This document shows positions 8,910 to 16,796 of a stretch of 64,000 nt of DNA, piece by piece. The notes under the pieces were generated by a model. That model was not told where the DNA came from. It saw only the letters and a program-made list of their open reading frames with translations, and ran no database searches. Source of the stretch: Nitrososphaerota archaeon. Lineage in GTDB: Archaea > Thermoproteota > Nitrososphaeria > Nitrososphaerales > Nitrosopumilaceae. The stretch is taken from the NCBI GenBank assembly GCA_016201435.1, contig JACQCT010000014.1, forward strand, positions 124,001 through 188,000, written 5' to 3'. Position numbers and translations under genes: made by a program. Position 1 is the first letter of the stretch, and each line of letters opens with the position of its first letter.

Positions 8910-8926
8910 TCTCTATTAGATAGAGA
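8910..8926. promoter_or_regulatory. Inverted repeat next to start codon
   Basis: TCTCTAT-TAG-ATAGAGA forms a perfect 7-bp inverted repeat ending two bases before the ATG at 8929. It could be an operator overlapping the transcription start or a hairpin covering the initiation site. Confidence 0.4.
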
Positions 8927-8928
8927 CA

Positions 8929-9318
8929 ATGTTAGTCGAAACGAGTGATTTTTTGCCACAGATAAGAACTTTCTTAGAAGATGGAGTTGATTATATCGGA
9001 ATAATCAACAAATGTGGAAGACTGGAAGATTTTGCATCCAAAGAGGACATTAAACTTTCAGCAGAAAAACGAGAGATGTTTTGCATGGGATTAAGACTTC
9101 TGGGTTCTATGCAAGAAGATTATGATGATGAATTCGGACCTGTTAATTACAGTATGACTGAAAGGGAAAACTCAAAAATTTTATCAATACCTGCTTTTTC
9201 TCATACGATTCTAGCTATAATAAACAAGGATCTGGATCACACACAAGTAATAAACAAAATAAGAAGCATGATAGGTCCTAACATCTTAGCAAAATATAGA
9301 AAGGAGAAATTATCTTGA
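8929..9318 (+). CDS. DUF6659-like protein, first copy
   Basis: A 129-residue protein with the layout of the archaeal DUF6659 family: an N-terminal helix, IGIINKCGRLEDFAS (residues 23-37), a KREMFCMGLRLLGSMQEDYDDEFGPV segment and a strand-rich C-terminus ending in a helix with MIGPN. The same layout (INSMGRLVAGG, then DFDYSLGPVKYS) recurs in the gene at 58915-59298, so the two are paralogues. Profile resembles roadblock-type small regulatory proteins, but that is inference. It heads an operon with a zinc-ribbon gene and a patatin. Confidence 0.65.
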   Translation: MLVETSDFLPQIRTFLEDGVDYIGIINKCGRLEDFASKEDIKLSAEKREMFCMGLRLLGSMQEDYDDEFGPVNYSMTERENSKILSIPAFSHTILAIINKDLDHTQVINKIRSMIGPNILAKYRKEKLS

Positions 9319-9512
9319 ATATTTACGATACAAAGCAGATAAGTTGTTACAAATGTGGTAGATGTATAGGGGAAATTGATTATGACGCGATAATCATTAA
9401 TCCAAAATGCGGACTTTGTGCTAATCCATTACCCGAAAATGATGATAAATTAACATATTTGAAAAATAAATTTGAAAATGTAAACGAAAATGTAATTGTT
9501 GTAGAAAATTAA
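9315..9512 (+). CDS. Small zinc-ribbon protein
   Basis: A 65-residue protein with CYKCGRC near the start (residues 11-17) and CGLCANPL near residue 34, a probable four-Cys zinc site. It starts at TTG 9315, overlapping the upstream stop by four bases, and an AAGGAG ribosome site at 9301-9306 supports that start. It sits between the DUF6659-like and patatin genes. Confidence 0.6.
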   Translation: MNIYDTKQISCYKCGRCIGEIDYDAIIINPKCGLCANPLPENDDKLTYLKNKFENVNENVIVVEN

Positions 9513-9522
9513 TTATGTTGTG

Positions 9523-10624
9523 GTGAAGAAAATTATCTACAAAGACTAGTCAAAAACTATGTGATGAAACTGTTCTTGTATTACAGGGTGGAGGATCCTT
9601 AGGAGCATATGAGTGTGGGGTATATCAGACATTAGAAAAACTTGGAATAAAATGTAATGTAATTGCTGGAACTTCGATTGGAGGTGTTAATGCAGCAATA
9701 ATAGCTGCAAGTAAAAATGATGAACCTGCAAAGGATCTGGAAAACTTTTGGCTAACTTTGGCCGAAACTGTCACTCCATATTTTTTACCTGATAAGACTA
9801 GACAATTTTCATCATCAATGTATTCGGCAATCTGGGGTAACCCCAACGCCTTTGTGCCTTTATGGTTTAGACCAACCTTTAATCTTGTATACAACTCTCC
9901 TTATCTTTATGAGATCACGCCGTTAAAGGAGACGTTAAAAGAATATGTTGATTTTGAGAAGCTAAAGGAAGTTGGTAGACCAAGACTCATCATCACTTCA
10001 ACGGACATACAGAATGGAAAACCATCTGTATTTGATAGCAAACACGATGACATTCAGGCAGAACATGTACTTGCAAGTGCAGGTTATCCTTTCTATGGCA
10101 TCGCATGGACACACCTACGTGGCAAATATCTCTGGGATGGTACATTACTAAGTAACACTCCATTACGTGAGGTAATAGATGCCTCGCCAAGTTGCGACAA
10201 AAAAGTAATCATAGTCAACCTTTTTCCACACATACAAGAAGATCTTCCCAAAAATATGTCTGAAGCATGGCACAGAGCCAGAGACATTATGCATACTGAT
10301 AAAACTGATCACACCGTTAGAATGTCAAGAATCATTTCAAGATACTTGGACATCATAAAAAAAATGCATGATATTTTAGGATCTACTACACTTGATGAAA
10401 AAGCAAGAAAAAAGTTCGAAGAAATAGAACCAGAGTACCATAAGCTTGCCTGTGAGCGTGGTGCGATAATTAAACAAATAATACGTGTAGAACGGCAAGA
10501 AGATTCGCCTTTTCTTTTTGAGGATGCTGATTTTTCAATTGATACAATAAAACAACTAATACGAGATGGAATAAAAGATACCCAAAAGGTCTTTGCAAAG
10601 ATTCAAGGGAAAGATTGGCAATAG
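9523..10624 (+). CDS. Patatin-like phospholipase with apparent frameshift at codon 4
   Basis: Patatins are Ser-Asp dyad lipid acyl hydrolases. The reading frame that holds the family motifs is open only from 9527: QGGGSLGAYECG oxyanion loop at about 9584, GTSIGG nucleophile elbow at about 9668, and the WDGTLLSNTP aspartate near 10135. It has no ATG, GTG or TTG before 9758, which lies after the nucleophile. A GTG at 9523 followed by AAG AAA gives the right start if one A is removed from the AAAA run at 9529-9532; the product then begins MKKLS, matching MQKLS of the intact paralogue at 57807. So the gene is frameshifted by one base, is a recent pseudogene, or needs frameshifting. The rest of the frame is intact to 10624. 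Confidence 0.8.
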
Positions 10625-10694
10625 AACAGTGTCAAGAAAAGGGAATGCGAAACTTATAATAAAAATATATGTAATAAATAAAAAAATAGCAACT

Positions 10695-10901
10695 TTACTT
10701 TTTGGGTTCTGGTATTACTGCCTTGTCATGAGGACCACAGAGATGATCTCCACATACAAGATTAGGATCGTATAAGGCAGTTGAATGTCTGTTTGCACCT
10801 TGACCCTTTTGCAATGCAGCAGCTTCACCAAAGTTTGAAACTAATGCTATTGCAATTATCAGTATTGCAACCAATCCAACATATCTTAGTTTTTGATTCA
10901 T
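10695..10901 (-). CDS. Small exported protein with CGDHLCGPHDKA motif
   Basis: A 68-residue protein with an N-terminal membrane segment or signal peptide (residues 5-25, VGLVAILIIAIALVSNFGEA) and a short polar tail with two Cys and two His (VCGDHLCGPHDKAV). It may be secreted or membrane-anchored and could bind a metal. I do not know a function. Start at 10901 is chosen because the hydrophobic segment begins directly after it. Confidence 0.6.
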   Translation of the reverse strand: MNQKLRYVGLVAILIIAIALVSNFGEAAALQKGQGANRHSTALYDPNLVCGDHLCGPHDKAVIPEPKK

Positions 10902-10974
10902 GATTATCATACCACTTGAATCATTATACGGATTTAGTCAAATAATTAAAGAAAATTTTGAACAGTTAAGCTGG

Positions 10975-11160
10975 TTAATACGCGTGTGATGACATTAGAC
11001 TCTTTCTAACTATGAACTGTGTCAACGCTTCCTTTGAATATTCAATTCCGTGTTCTTCCGAAGAATGTTTTCCAAACTTCTTTATTATTTCCTGTACATC
11101 ATCCCCCTCGCTAACAAAATCACATTCAAATCCGTAATCTCTGCAACTAAATCTGACCAT
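10975..11160 (-). CDS. DUF1059 family small protein
   Basis: A 61-residue protein matching the DUF1059 pattern: FSCRDYGFECDF at the N-terminus, a helix with IIKKFGKHSSEEHGIEYS and a short final helix. Family function is unknown. It starts with ATG at 11160 and has its own promoter region. Confidence 0.8.
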   Translation of the reverse strand: MVRFSCRDYGFECDFVSEGDDVQEIIKKFGKHSSEEHGIEYSKEALTQFIVRKSLMSSHAY

Positions 11161-11455
11161 TGAATGATCTTATGTTGTCTTTTCTTTTATAGTTGATAGA
11201 AGATTATCAGATTTGATTTTTAAAGTTGTTTTAAAACGTAACAGCATGCGAGTTAAAGGTAGTCTTTTACCTATCTGATTCATAGGATTCACTTCATCAT
11301 CACGCTACCAAAATGTGGTGCTTGTAAGAAAACAACTTCGGAGATTGACGGTAGACCAGCATGTGTCATATCTATATCCGGGTGAACTATCAAACATGCC
11401 TATGCCAAGTCATAAAATTCTCACTTTGTCGATGCTTTTTACATGTTACAGTTGC
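11161..11455. other. Intergenic stretch with a start-less Cys-rich frame
   Basis: About 295 bases without an acceptable gene. On the plus strand, 11263-11394 reads as a frame with KCGACKKT and RPAC, which looks like coding sequence for a zinc site, but it has no ATG, GTG or TTG and is closed by TGA. It may be a gene remnant. Confidence 0.3.
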
Positions 11456-11560
11456 TCATGATTCTGTCTGTTCTTTGCCTTTTCCACAGACATAACAAAA
11501 CTGACGGTCGCCCAATTTTTCCCATATGTGTTTGTGTGTAAAGTCTTGAATTTGATCCAT
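11456..11560 (-). CDS. 34-residue protein with CYVCGKGK motif
   Basis: A short frame from ATG 11560 to TGA 11456. The product has an N-terminal amphipathic helix (DQIQDFTHKHIWEKLG) and a single CYVCGKGK knuckle. The clean start-stop and the zinc knuckle favour a real gene, but the length is minimal and only one CxxC pair is present, so it would have to pair or dimerise to hold zinc. Confidence 0.45.
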   Translation of the reverse strand: MDQIQDFTHKHIWEKLGDRQFCYVCGKGKEQTES

Positions 11561-11596
11561 AATGACCATGATCTTAGTATTGATTTTGATAGAGAT

Positions 11597-11773
11597 TCAA
11601 GACTCTGCCCAATTCGTACCGCACTTTGTGCATTTTCCCCTCATTCCATTATATCTCGGTTCCCAATACAATTCAATCTCTGAATTACAAACAGGGCATT
11701 CTGTCTTCTCATGATCATTTACGTTCTCATGTACAATACAGTTGCAGCTGGAAGAATAGATTTGTATCTTCAA
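11597..11773 (-). CDS. 58-residue zinc-ribbon protein ending NWAES
   Basis: Read from TTG 11773, which has a GAGG ribosome site about seven bases upstream, to TGA 11597. The C-terminal half is a four-Cys ribbon: ECPVCNSEIEL, then YNGMRGKCTKCGTNWAES as the last residues. The same C-terminal pattern appears in the mini-proteins at 31522-31650 and 54031-54150, so this is one member of a small family. It probably binds one zinc; role unknown. Confidence 0.65.
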   Translation of the reverse strand: MKIQIYSSSCNCIVHENVNDHEKTECPVCNSEIELYWEPRYNGMRGKCTKCGTNWAES

Positions 11774-11829
11774 GTTATTTCCTCAATATTTTTCCAAGTT
11801 TGTAGATGTCATATTTATCGTACAACATT

Positions 11830-11952
11830 CTAATATGCATTGGATTTATGTTCCTGTACATGTGCATCAATTTTTTCTTTTGATTCGAAAACGGTGTTAC
11901 AAATTCTGCATCGAAATCTTGCTACATATTCGTTCTTTTCAAATGTCTTCAT
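11830..11952 (-). CDS. 40-residue C2H2 zinc-finger protein
   Basis: From ATG 11952 to TAG 11830. The whole protein is one classical finger: FRCRICNTVFESKEKIDAH then VQEH, spacing C-x2-C-x12-H-x3-H. Single-finger proteins of this size are common in Nitrososphaerota. Likely nucleic-acid or protein binding; target unknown. Confidence 0.65.
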   Translation of the reverse strand: MKTFEKNEYVARFRCRICNTVFESKEKIDAHVQEHKSNAY

Positions 11953-12058
11953 AAAACAAGTTACTACAACAAAGCAGATAAGTGCATCTTACAAGTGTTC
12001 AATTTTAGTTTGAACAATTACAAGTAATGCCTTTGTATTTTTAAGAAGTATAATTTGC

Positions 12059-12181
12059 ATGAATCAGAGTGAAAATGAAAAGCTCTGGGTATGCTATAGA
12101 TGTAATTTAGTATTCAGAGACGAATTCTATGCTAATCTACATAAGGACATTTCAAATCACAGATCACGAAAATTAGAGTAA
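12059..12181 (+). CDS. 40-residue C2H2 zinc-finger protein
   Basis: From ATG 12059 to TAA 12181. One finger fills the protein: WVCYRCNLVFRDEFYANLH then KDISNH, spacing C-x2-C-x12-H-x5-H, with a basic SRKLE tail. It is divergent from the finger gene ending at 11830, with about 106 bases between the starts. Confidence 0.65.
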   Translation: MNQSENEKLWVCYRCNLVFRDEFYANLHKDISNHRSRKLE

Positions 12182-12315
12182 ATGAAAAATATGAAGATGG
12201 AGTGGTTCTGTTAAGGCCTATTACAATTCTGAGTTTATGTCAATATTTGAAATTCGCTTGTAATTGATTAACGAAAGTTATACAAATGAAATTGAAAATT
12301 ATAATTGAAACACAG

Positions 12316-13842
12316 TTATTTCTTAATTATCTTCTTGAATTTACCAAACATTCCACTTGACTTGTAATTTTCATCAAAATTATTAAGACATGATTGGCTG
12401 CAAAAATTCTTTGAAACTAGAGCATATTTTTTTGAAACTATGTGTGCGGTACAAACATAAGAATTGCATTCAATACATTTTTGCCTATGTGATGAACAAA
12501 CAACTGTCTGGCATCCTTTACATGAAACAGTACTACAATTTCCACATAACATGGCTCTACAGATTCCACAGTTCGTTTTCGGTTCATGTTCGGAACAAAA
12601 ACTAGTCATGCAATCAATGCAAATTTTGGCTGATTTTTCACACAAGATTTTCTCACATGTTTTACATGCTCGACTGTGCTTGTCACAGCATGTGGCATGA
12701 CATTCTGAACATAGAGCGATTGTGTGATTCTTACAAAGACTACACTTTATCATTTCATCATATAATGATGAACCATCATAGCCGAAGTAGACCCTGCGAT
12801 ATGATTTCTCACCTACTCTAAATGTCACATCCCAAGTTGGGACATATATCAGGTGTTTACCTAATATTCTTACATCGTCTGGACGAGGCCTTTTGATGAT
12901 TTGTTTTCTTTCATTCTTTGCTGTTGTATAACTTGCTCGTATTTCATTTCGTGCTGCAATTTGATCTTGTAAGTGCTGTACAATTCCTCTTTCATTTATC
13001 CCTGGTTCAAATTTTTTGATGGTAAATCCCTTTTCTTGAATACTGTAATGGATCTCTGCATTTGTATAGTATTTTTCAATGTGTCTACAAATAGGATCAT
13101 TTTCTGCAACAACCTTACCATGCTGTGCGTCAACTACTACAATACCATTATCAGTTATGTCATCTAATGTTTCTCCTGTTCCAGGATGAGAAACTGAAAT
13201 GTGAAGATTATAATTAATTACCAAATATGGTCCTAATTTTAATTCTGCATGGTGAGTAGTTCCAAGTATATCACGATTAACAATATACTCTGGAGATTCA
13301 TTATGATAATTTACAGGAATCATTTTATCACATTCTACTGTTTTTCCTATTCCAACCGATTTTTGAGCCTTGATGTTATCACCTATAGTTGGTCTTTTAC
13401 TTGCTGTAAGTCCTAATCTTGACTTGAAGTAATCTTCTATTTCCCAGTTTTTCTGCGAATATGCTAAATTTTTTAATTTTTCAATCTCATCATAATCAAG
13501 TAAAATTATATTCAAACCCTTTTTTTCACGTACATGTTCTGCTCTTGAAGGAAGTGTATCTGCAATAGAACCTGAGGAAGCAAAAATTCCATGTTTTAGG
13601 TTTTCAAATTCAAGCATTTCCACAAGATGAGAAAATTGTTCAGAGCCAGGTGTCTGACCATGCCAGTCTTTACAAGAAACTCCAATCAAGGTATCTGAAG
13701 CAGGGTCTTGAGCCAAAACATCCAAGTCTCCCATCATTTTTCCTTGATACATTACGTTATGCGGTTGTTCTTTTATCACAAATCCTGCACTGTGCAAAAT
13801 TAAAGCGATCTGGCCTTCAAATGACTCTCCAGGCTTTGACAT
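12316..13842 (-). CDS. Nuclease-like protein with Cys/His-rich tandem-finger tail
   Basis: A 508-residue protein. Residues 1-100 look like a restriction-endonuclease/Mrr-type fold: FEGQIALILHSAGF, then MGDLDVLA (D41) and LIGVSCKDW (K58). The usual Glu of the ExK motif is replaced by Ser, so catalysis may be lost or altered. The middle (150-350) is unrecognised. The last 130 residues carry at least 25 Cys and several His in a repeating CxxC-x(5-10)-CxxHx pattern (CSECHATCCDKHSRACKTC), resembling chained B-box or treble-clef fingers. Could be a DNA-targeting enzyme or a DNA sensor. Divergent neighbours are unrelated small genes. Confidence 0.6.
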   Translation of the reverse strand: MSKPGESFEGQIALILHSAGFVIKEQPHNVMYQGKMMGDLDVLAQDPASDTLIGVSCKDWHGQTPGSEQFSHLVEMLEFENLKHGIFASSGSIADTLPSRAEHVREKKGLNIILLDYDEIEKLKNLAYSQKNWEIEDYFKSRLGLTASKRPTIGDNIKAQKSVGIGKTVECDKMIPVNYHNESPEYIVNRDILGTTHHAELKLGPYLVINYNLHISVSHPGTGETLDDITDNGIVVVDAQHGKVVAENDPICRHIEKYYTNAEIHYSIQEKGFTIKKFEPGINERGIVQHLQDQIAARNEIRASYTTAKNERKQIIKRPRPDDVRILGKHLIYVPTWDVTFRVGEKSYRRVYFGYDGSSLYDEMIKCSLCKNHTIALCSECHATCCDKHSRACKTCEKILCEKSAKICIDCMTSFCSEHEPKTNCGICRAMLCGNCSTVSCKGCQTVVCSSHRQKCIECNSYVCTAHIVSKKYALVSKNFCSQSCLNNFDENYKSSGMFGKFKKIIKK

Positions 13843-13891
13843 GGTATATCATAAAGAGTGGACAAGAAAAATCTTCTGATGTTAATTTGAC

Positions 13892-14485
13892 TTATTTTAA
13901 AAATCCATTGGCATAATCTTGAACTGTCACAGTTACCAGAGAAAAAATAAATGACATACATATCACGAAGGTTCCTGGAATTAGACTGATCTTGAATCTA
14001 TAATGATTAAATTCATTTTTTATCGAAAAGGAACGTTTGTACCCCCATAATAAAAAATATTGAACTATTGGAATTCCAGAATAAATTATAATATAACTCA
14101 TTGTGGTCCAGAATTGGAAATTTTGTTTATTGGTAATAACTACAGGATATTGATCAGCAAGTATTCCTATAATTCCTACTCGAAATAGTACAAAGTCTGT
14201 GGCAATTAATGCTCCTATGCTTATGAAAACAAGACTAGATTTGACTTTACTATTTTTAATCTTCAAAAAAAATTCTTTGTTATTAACAATTATCATTGCA
14301 TCGTAATAAAATTCTATAACAGTCAGAGGAACAAGAATGACATAGTATCCTTGATATTCCCAGAGGATTGCTCTAAAATTATCTACAGATGGAATATTCT
14401 TGAGTGCATCCATAATGAACAATATTATTTCCCAAAGAATGAACAGATTTGTAAAATAACTTTCGATAAATGACTTCCATTTCAT
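13892..14485 (-). CDS. Multi-pass membrane protein, unknown
   Basis: A 197-residue protein with about five hydrophobic segments (around residues 13-30, 45-62, 85-105, 128-145, 165-185). No transporter or enzyme motif is visible. It lies between the nuclease-like gene and a PD-(D/E)XK-like gene on the same strand, with gaps of 50 and 116 bases. Confidence 0.55.
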   Translation of the reverse strand: MKWKSFIESYFTNLFILWEIILFIMDALKNIPSVDNFRAILWEYQGYYVILVPLTVIEFYYDAMIIVNNKEFFLKIKNSKVKSSLVFISIGALIATDFVLFRVGIIGILADQYPVVITNKQNFQFWTTMSYIIIYSGIPIVQYFLLWGYKRSFSIKNEFNHYRFKISLIPGTFVICMSFIFSLVTVTVQDYANGFLK

Positions 14486-14601
14486 TTCCTTCTCCGCTGC
14501 CTATTACCAACTAATTAAATCCTGTGTCAAAACTCTGCATGAAAAATACATTATAGAAGTGGGTCTTCAGAGATAGGTACTATATTCTACTAGTTCTGTT
14601 C

Positions 14602-15084
14602 TCATTTCCAGTAATAATCAACTGTAAAGGGATTCTCTTTGTACCAATCCACAATTGATTTAGTTTCAGGATCGTATTGGCACAAACAGAAACTGCGATA
14701 ATTACCTACACTCAAAATATTATATGCCGTAGTAGACAATTTCTTTATTTCAACAGGAATCTCCTTTGTAGATACTAGAAATCCAAAATTTGCATCAAAC
14801 AAATCTATGTATTTTTTTGTTTGATAAATGTGGTCTAGCTTAATTTCCTCATCTTTGATTTCTATTATAATGAACTTGCTGGAATACTGTTCTGATATGA
14901 AGCCAGTTATGTCAGGTTTTGCCTCCTTCAAGAAAGAGAATATTATGTCTCGATTTCTAATTTTTTCCTTTAATCTATTACTTGGTTGACCAGTAGCAGT
15001 TATTTCAAGGTATGATTCTTTTTTCTCTTTTAGTAATTTTTCAAAAACCTGTCTTATGGGCTCATAGTAGTCTTTTTCAGCCAT
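14602..15084 (-). CDS. PD-(D/E)XK-like nuclease-fold protein
   Basis: A 160-residue protein. An N-terminal helix is followed by KPDITGFI and FIIIEIKDEEI, which fit the Asp and ExK of the PD-(D/E)XK nuclease core, then a helix and the strand ANFGFLVST. These residues would coordinate metal and cut a phosphodiester bond. The ATG at 15084 is used; an upstream start at 15096 is possible. It is a stand-alone domain, suggesting a defence or repair role rather than a housekeeping enzyme, but substrate is unknown. Confidence 0.6.
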   Translation of the reverse strand: MAEKDYYEPIRQVFEKLLKEKKESYLEITATGQPSNRLKEKIRNRDIIFSFLKEAKPDITGFISEQYSSKFIIIEIKDEEIKLDHIYQTKKYIDLFDANFGFLVSTKEIPVEIKKLSTTAYNILSVGNYRSFCLCQYDPETKSIVDWYKENPFTVDYYWK

Positions 15085-15237
15085 AGATAATCTCACAGAT
15101 GGTACTTAATTTGATTTTATTATTTTGAAATATTCTTATGATGATAAATCAGACAAACATTATGATAATAAGACTGGTTTTCCATTTCCTCCTATGTTTT
15201 AGATAGATCACCGCTTTACTATTTCCTTCTAATCTTC

Positions 15238-15744
15238 TCAGTAGGATATTTTTGCATACATCCAGATTTTATTATTCTCTGGTTTCTTTGGTGATCGAAC
15301 AAAACCTAATTGTTCGTATAATGAAGTCTTTCCCACACTGGTTTGAAGAACTATGTAGCGACATGCTACTTTTTCGCCAATTTCTTGAGCCAAACCTAGA
15401 CAGAATTTACAAATTTCTTTGGCTATTCCTTTTCCCCTGCGATTTTTATCAACTCCTAATTGCCCTAGTAACATAGCTGGATATCGTATCGGTGTTGCTT
15501 TTGAGACTTTTTCACTTCTATCAAGTAATTCAACACTTATAGCGAACATGGAAACAGTGAAGTATGCTACAAATTCACTTTCGTGATTGACTACTCTAAC
15601 TGTACACAATTTATTTGGATGATAAGATAATGCCTTGCTCTTAGCAAATTCATCCACTCCCAATGGATCAGTTCCATCTTTTTCAGTGAAATCTAGTTTA
15701 GAAAGATCATATTTGCTACTTAAGATATCATAACATATTTCCAT
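15238..15744 (-). CDS. GNAT-family N-acetyltransferase
   Basis: A 168-residue acetyl-CoA-dependent acyltransferase. The acetyl-CoA loop is visible as LLGQLGVDKNRRGKGIAKEI, followed by an IVLQTSVGKTSLYEQLGFV segment typical of the last helix and strand. Substrate cannot be told from sequence. It lies upstream of the PD-(D/E)XK-like gene on the same strand after a 150-base gap. Confidence 0.8.
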   Translation of the reverse strand: MEICYDILSSKYDLSKLDFTEKDGTDPLGVDEFAKSKALSYHPNKLCTVRVVNHESEFVAYFTVSMFAISVELLDRSEKVSKATPIRYPAMLLGQLGVDKNRRGKGIAKEICKFCLGLAQEIGEKVACRYIVLQTSVGKTSLYEQLGFVRSPKKPENNKIWMYAKISY

Positions 15745-15780
15745 GGAACTAGTCTATGGAATAAACTGTAGATAAAATAT

Positions 15781-15918
15781 CTATGCGTTACAGTGCTTTT
15801 TGTAATACTTGCGTGCTTCTTCCAGAAACAGCTTACGCTCTGGAGTTAGCTCCTGAGAATCATACTCTAGAAAGGCTTCTGCTTCCTTTCCTTGTAATTT
15901 TAAAATCTCTTCTGTCAT
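15781..15918 (-). CDS. 45-residue acidic-basic hypothetical protein
   Basis: From ATG 15918 to TAG 15781. The product is helical, with an ELTPERKLFLEEARKYYKKH second half. Two TGATATCA sites, also found as the operator of the neighbouring ribbon-helix-helix gene, lie just upstream of its start, which supports it being an expressed and co-regulated gene. Confidence 0.55.
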   Translation of the reverse strand: MTEEILKLQGKEAEAFLEYDSQELTPERKLFLEEARKYYKKHCNA

Positions 15919-15962
15919 GTTCAATCAATATTTAGAAAATGAAGCATAAAATTGTGATGTAT

Positions 15963-16007
15963 TGATATCAAAATTAAGGCTGATCTGTATATCATTATCT
16001 GATATCA
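15963..16007. promoter_or_regulatory. Two TGATATCA sites
   Basis: TGATATCA (itself palindromic) occurs at 15963-15970 and 16000-16007, the second overlapping the stop codon of the zinc-ribbon gene. The same octamer forms the perfect operator at 16372-16394. Probably binding sites of the ribbon-helix-helix protein encoded at 16180-16368. Confidence 0.5.
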
Positions 16008-16187
16008 AATCCAACGTATAGGGGCGTGACAATATGGACATGGATTTTGATTCCTCATTATCTCCGCTTTACAGTGTGGACACAAGTATCGAGTTTGTTT
16101 TGTAGCCTCATCAATGATCTTGATGACTGCTGCAGCTCCAATCACTAGGAGTATGAACCCAATCAAGGCATCAAAATCGTCACCCAT
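16005..16187 (-). CDS. Small membrane protein with zinc ribbon
   Basis: A 60-residue protein with one membrane segment (LIGFILLVIGAAAVIKII) and a C-terminal four-Cys ribbon (LCPHCKAE, then CPYCHAP). Its ATG at 16187 overlaps the stop of the ribbon-helix-helix gene by eight bases, so the two are translated as a unit. It would tether a zinc ribbon on the membrane face. Confidence 0.65.
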   Translation of the reverse strand: MGDDFDALIGFILLVIGAAAVIKIIDEATKQTRYLCPHCKAEIMRNQNPCPYCHAPIRWI

Positions 16188-16368
16188 GAGATTTCTTTTC
16201 CGCACTCTTTTTCAAATCAGAGAGAAATATCCCAATAATCTCTATTACTATCTCATTTCGAGATTTGTATTTACCCTTTGATTGTCTTACAATCTCATCC
16301 AATGCAATTACGTAATGCTCTGGGAGCCTCAACAAAACTGGCTTTTCCTTTGGTTCTGGTACTGACAT
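16180..16368 (-). CDS. Ribbon-helix-helix regulator
   Basis: A 62-residue protein with the ribbon-helix-helix pattern KPVLLRLPEHYVIALDEIV followed by KSRNEIVIEIIGIFLSDL. Such proteins bind DNA as dimers through the first strand. A perfect inverted repeat stands four bases upstream of its start, which points to autorepression. It leads a two-gene operon with the membrane zinc-ribbon protein. Confidence 0.7.
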   Translation of the reverse strand: MSVPEPKEKPVLLRLPEHYVIALDEIVRQSKGKYKSRNEIVIEIIGIFLSDLKKSAEKKSHG

Positions 16369-16371
16369 ACT

Positions 16372-16394
16372 ATGATATCAAAAGGTGATATCAT
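16372..16394. promoter_or_regulatory. Perfect inverted-repeat operator ATGATATCA-N5-TGATATCAT
   Basis: Arms at 16372-16380 and 16386-16394 are exact reverse complements with a five-base spacer, directly upstream of the ribbon-helix-helix start at 16368 and next to an AT-rich TATA-like stretch. A ribbon-helix-helix dimer pair is the obvious ligand. Related TGATATCA sites lie at 15963 and 16000. Confidence 0.6.
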
Positions 16395-16443
16395 TATTTA
16401 AAATAATAACATAGTAATCATTCACAGTTTGAATTACACCAGA

Positions 16444-16770
16444 TCAAAAAATTTTTTTTGGATCATAAAAATCCTCAATTTTTTTCATGGCCTGTGATAG
16501 AATATCTTGAATGCTATGCCCTGATAATCCAATCCACATTCCTCCATGTCCTTTTACTTTAATCATTCTTTCGTCACTATATTGCAGGTTTGCCGAATAA
16601 AGTGGAGCGGCACTAAATCCAGAACCTTTTTTGTTAAAATTTTGGAAAATTTCTAACTTAATCGGATTGTTAGAATGAAGGGTATAAAGCTCCCATGTAC
16701 CCATTGGTTTACTAATTCTGTAAAATGAGTTCTTTCCCTCAAGTATTTCCTCTATCTCTTTTACAGACAT
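16444..16770 (-). CDS. Hypothetical protein, third gene of HEPN operon
   Basis: A 108-residue soluble protein I do not recognise. It mixes a short N-terminal helix, a strand-rich middle (RISKPMGTWELYTLHS, then IKVKGHGGMWIGLSGHS) and a C-terminal helix. It follows the 287-residue gene after 26 bases, completing a three-gene unit headed by a HEPN protein. Confidence 0.5.
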   Translation of the reverse strand: MSVKEIEEILEGKNSFYRISKPMGTWELYTLHSNNPIKLEIFQNFNKKGSGFSAAPLYSANLQYSDERMIKVKGHGGMWIGLSGHSIQDILSQAMKKIEDFYDPKKIF

Positions 16771-16796
16771 ACTTTCAAGTTGTTAATTTGATAACT

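Noticed and set aside
11263-11394. Plus-strand Cys-rich frame
   Set aside because: Looks coding but has no ATG, GTG or TTG and is closed by TGA; possible gene remnant only.
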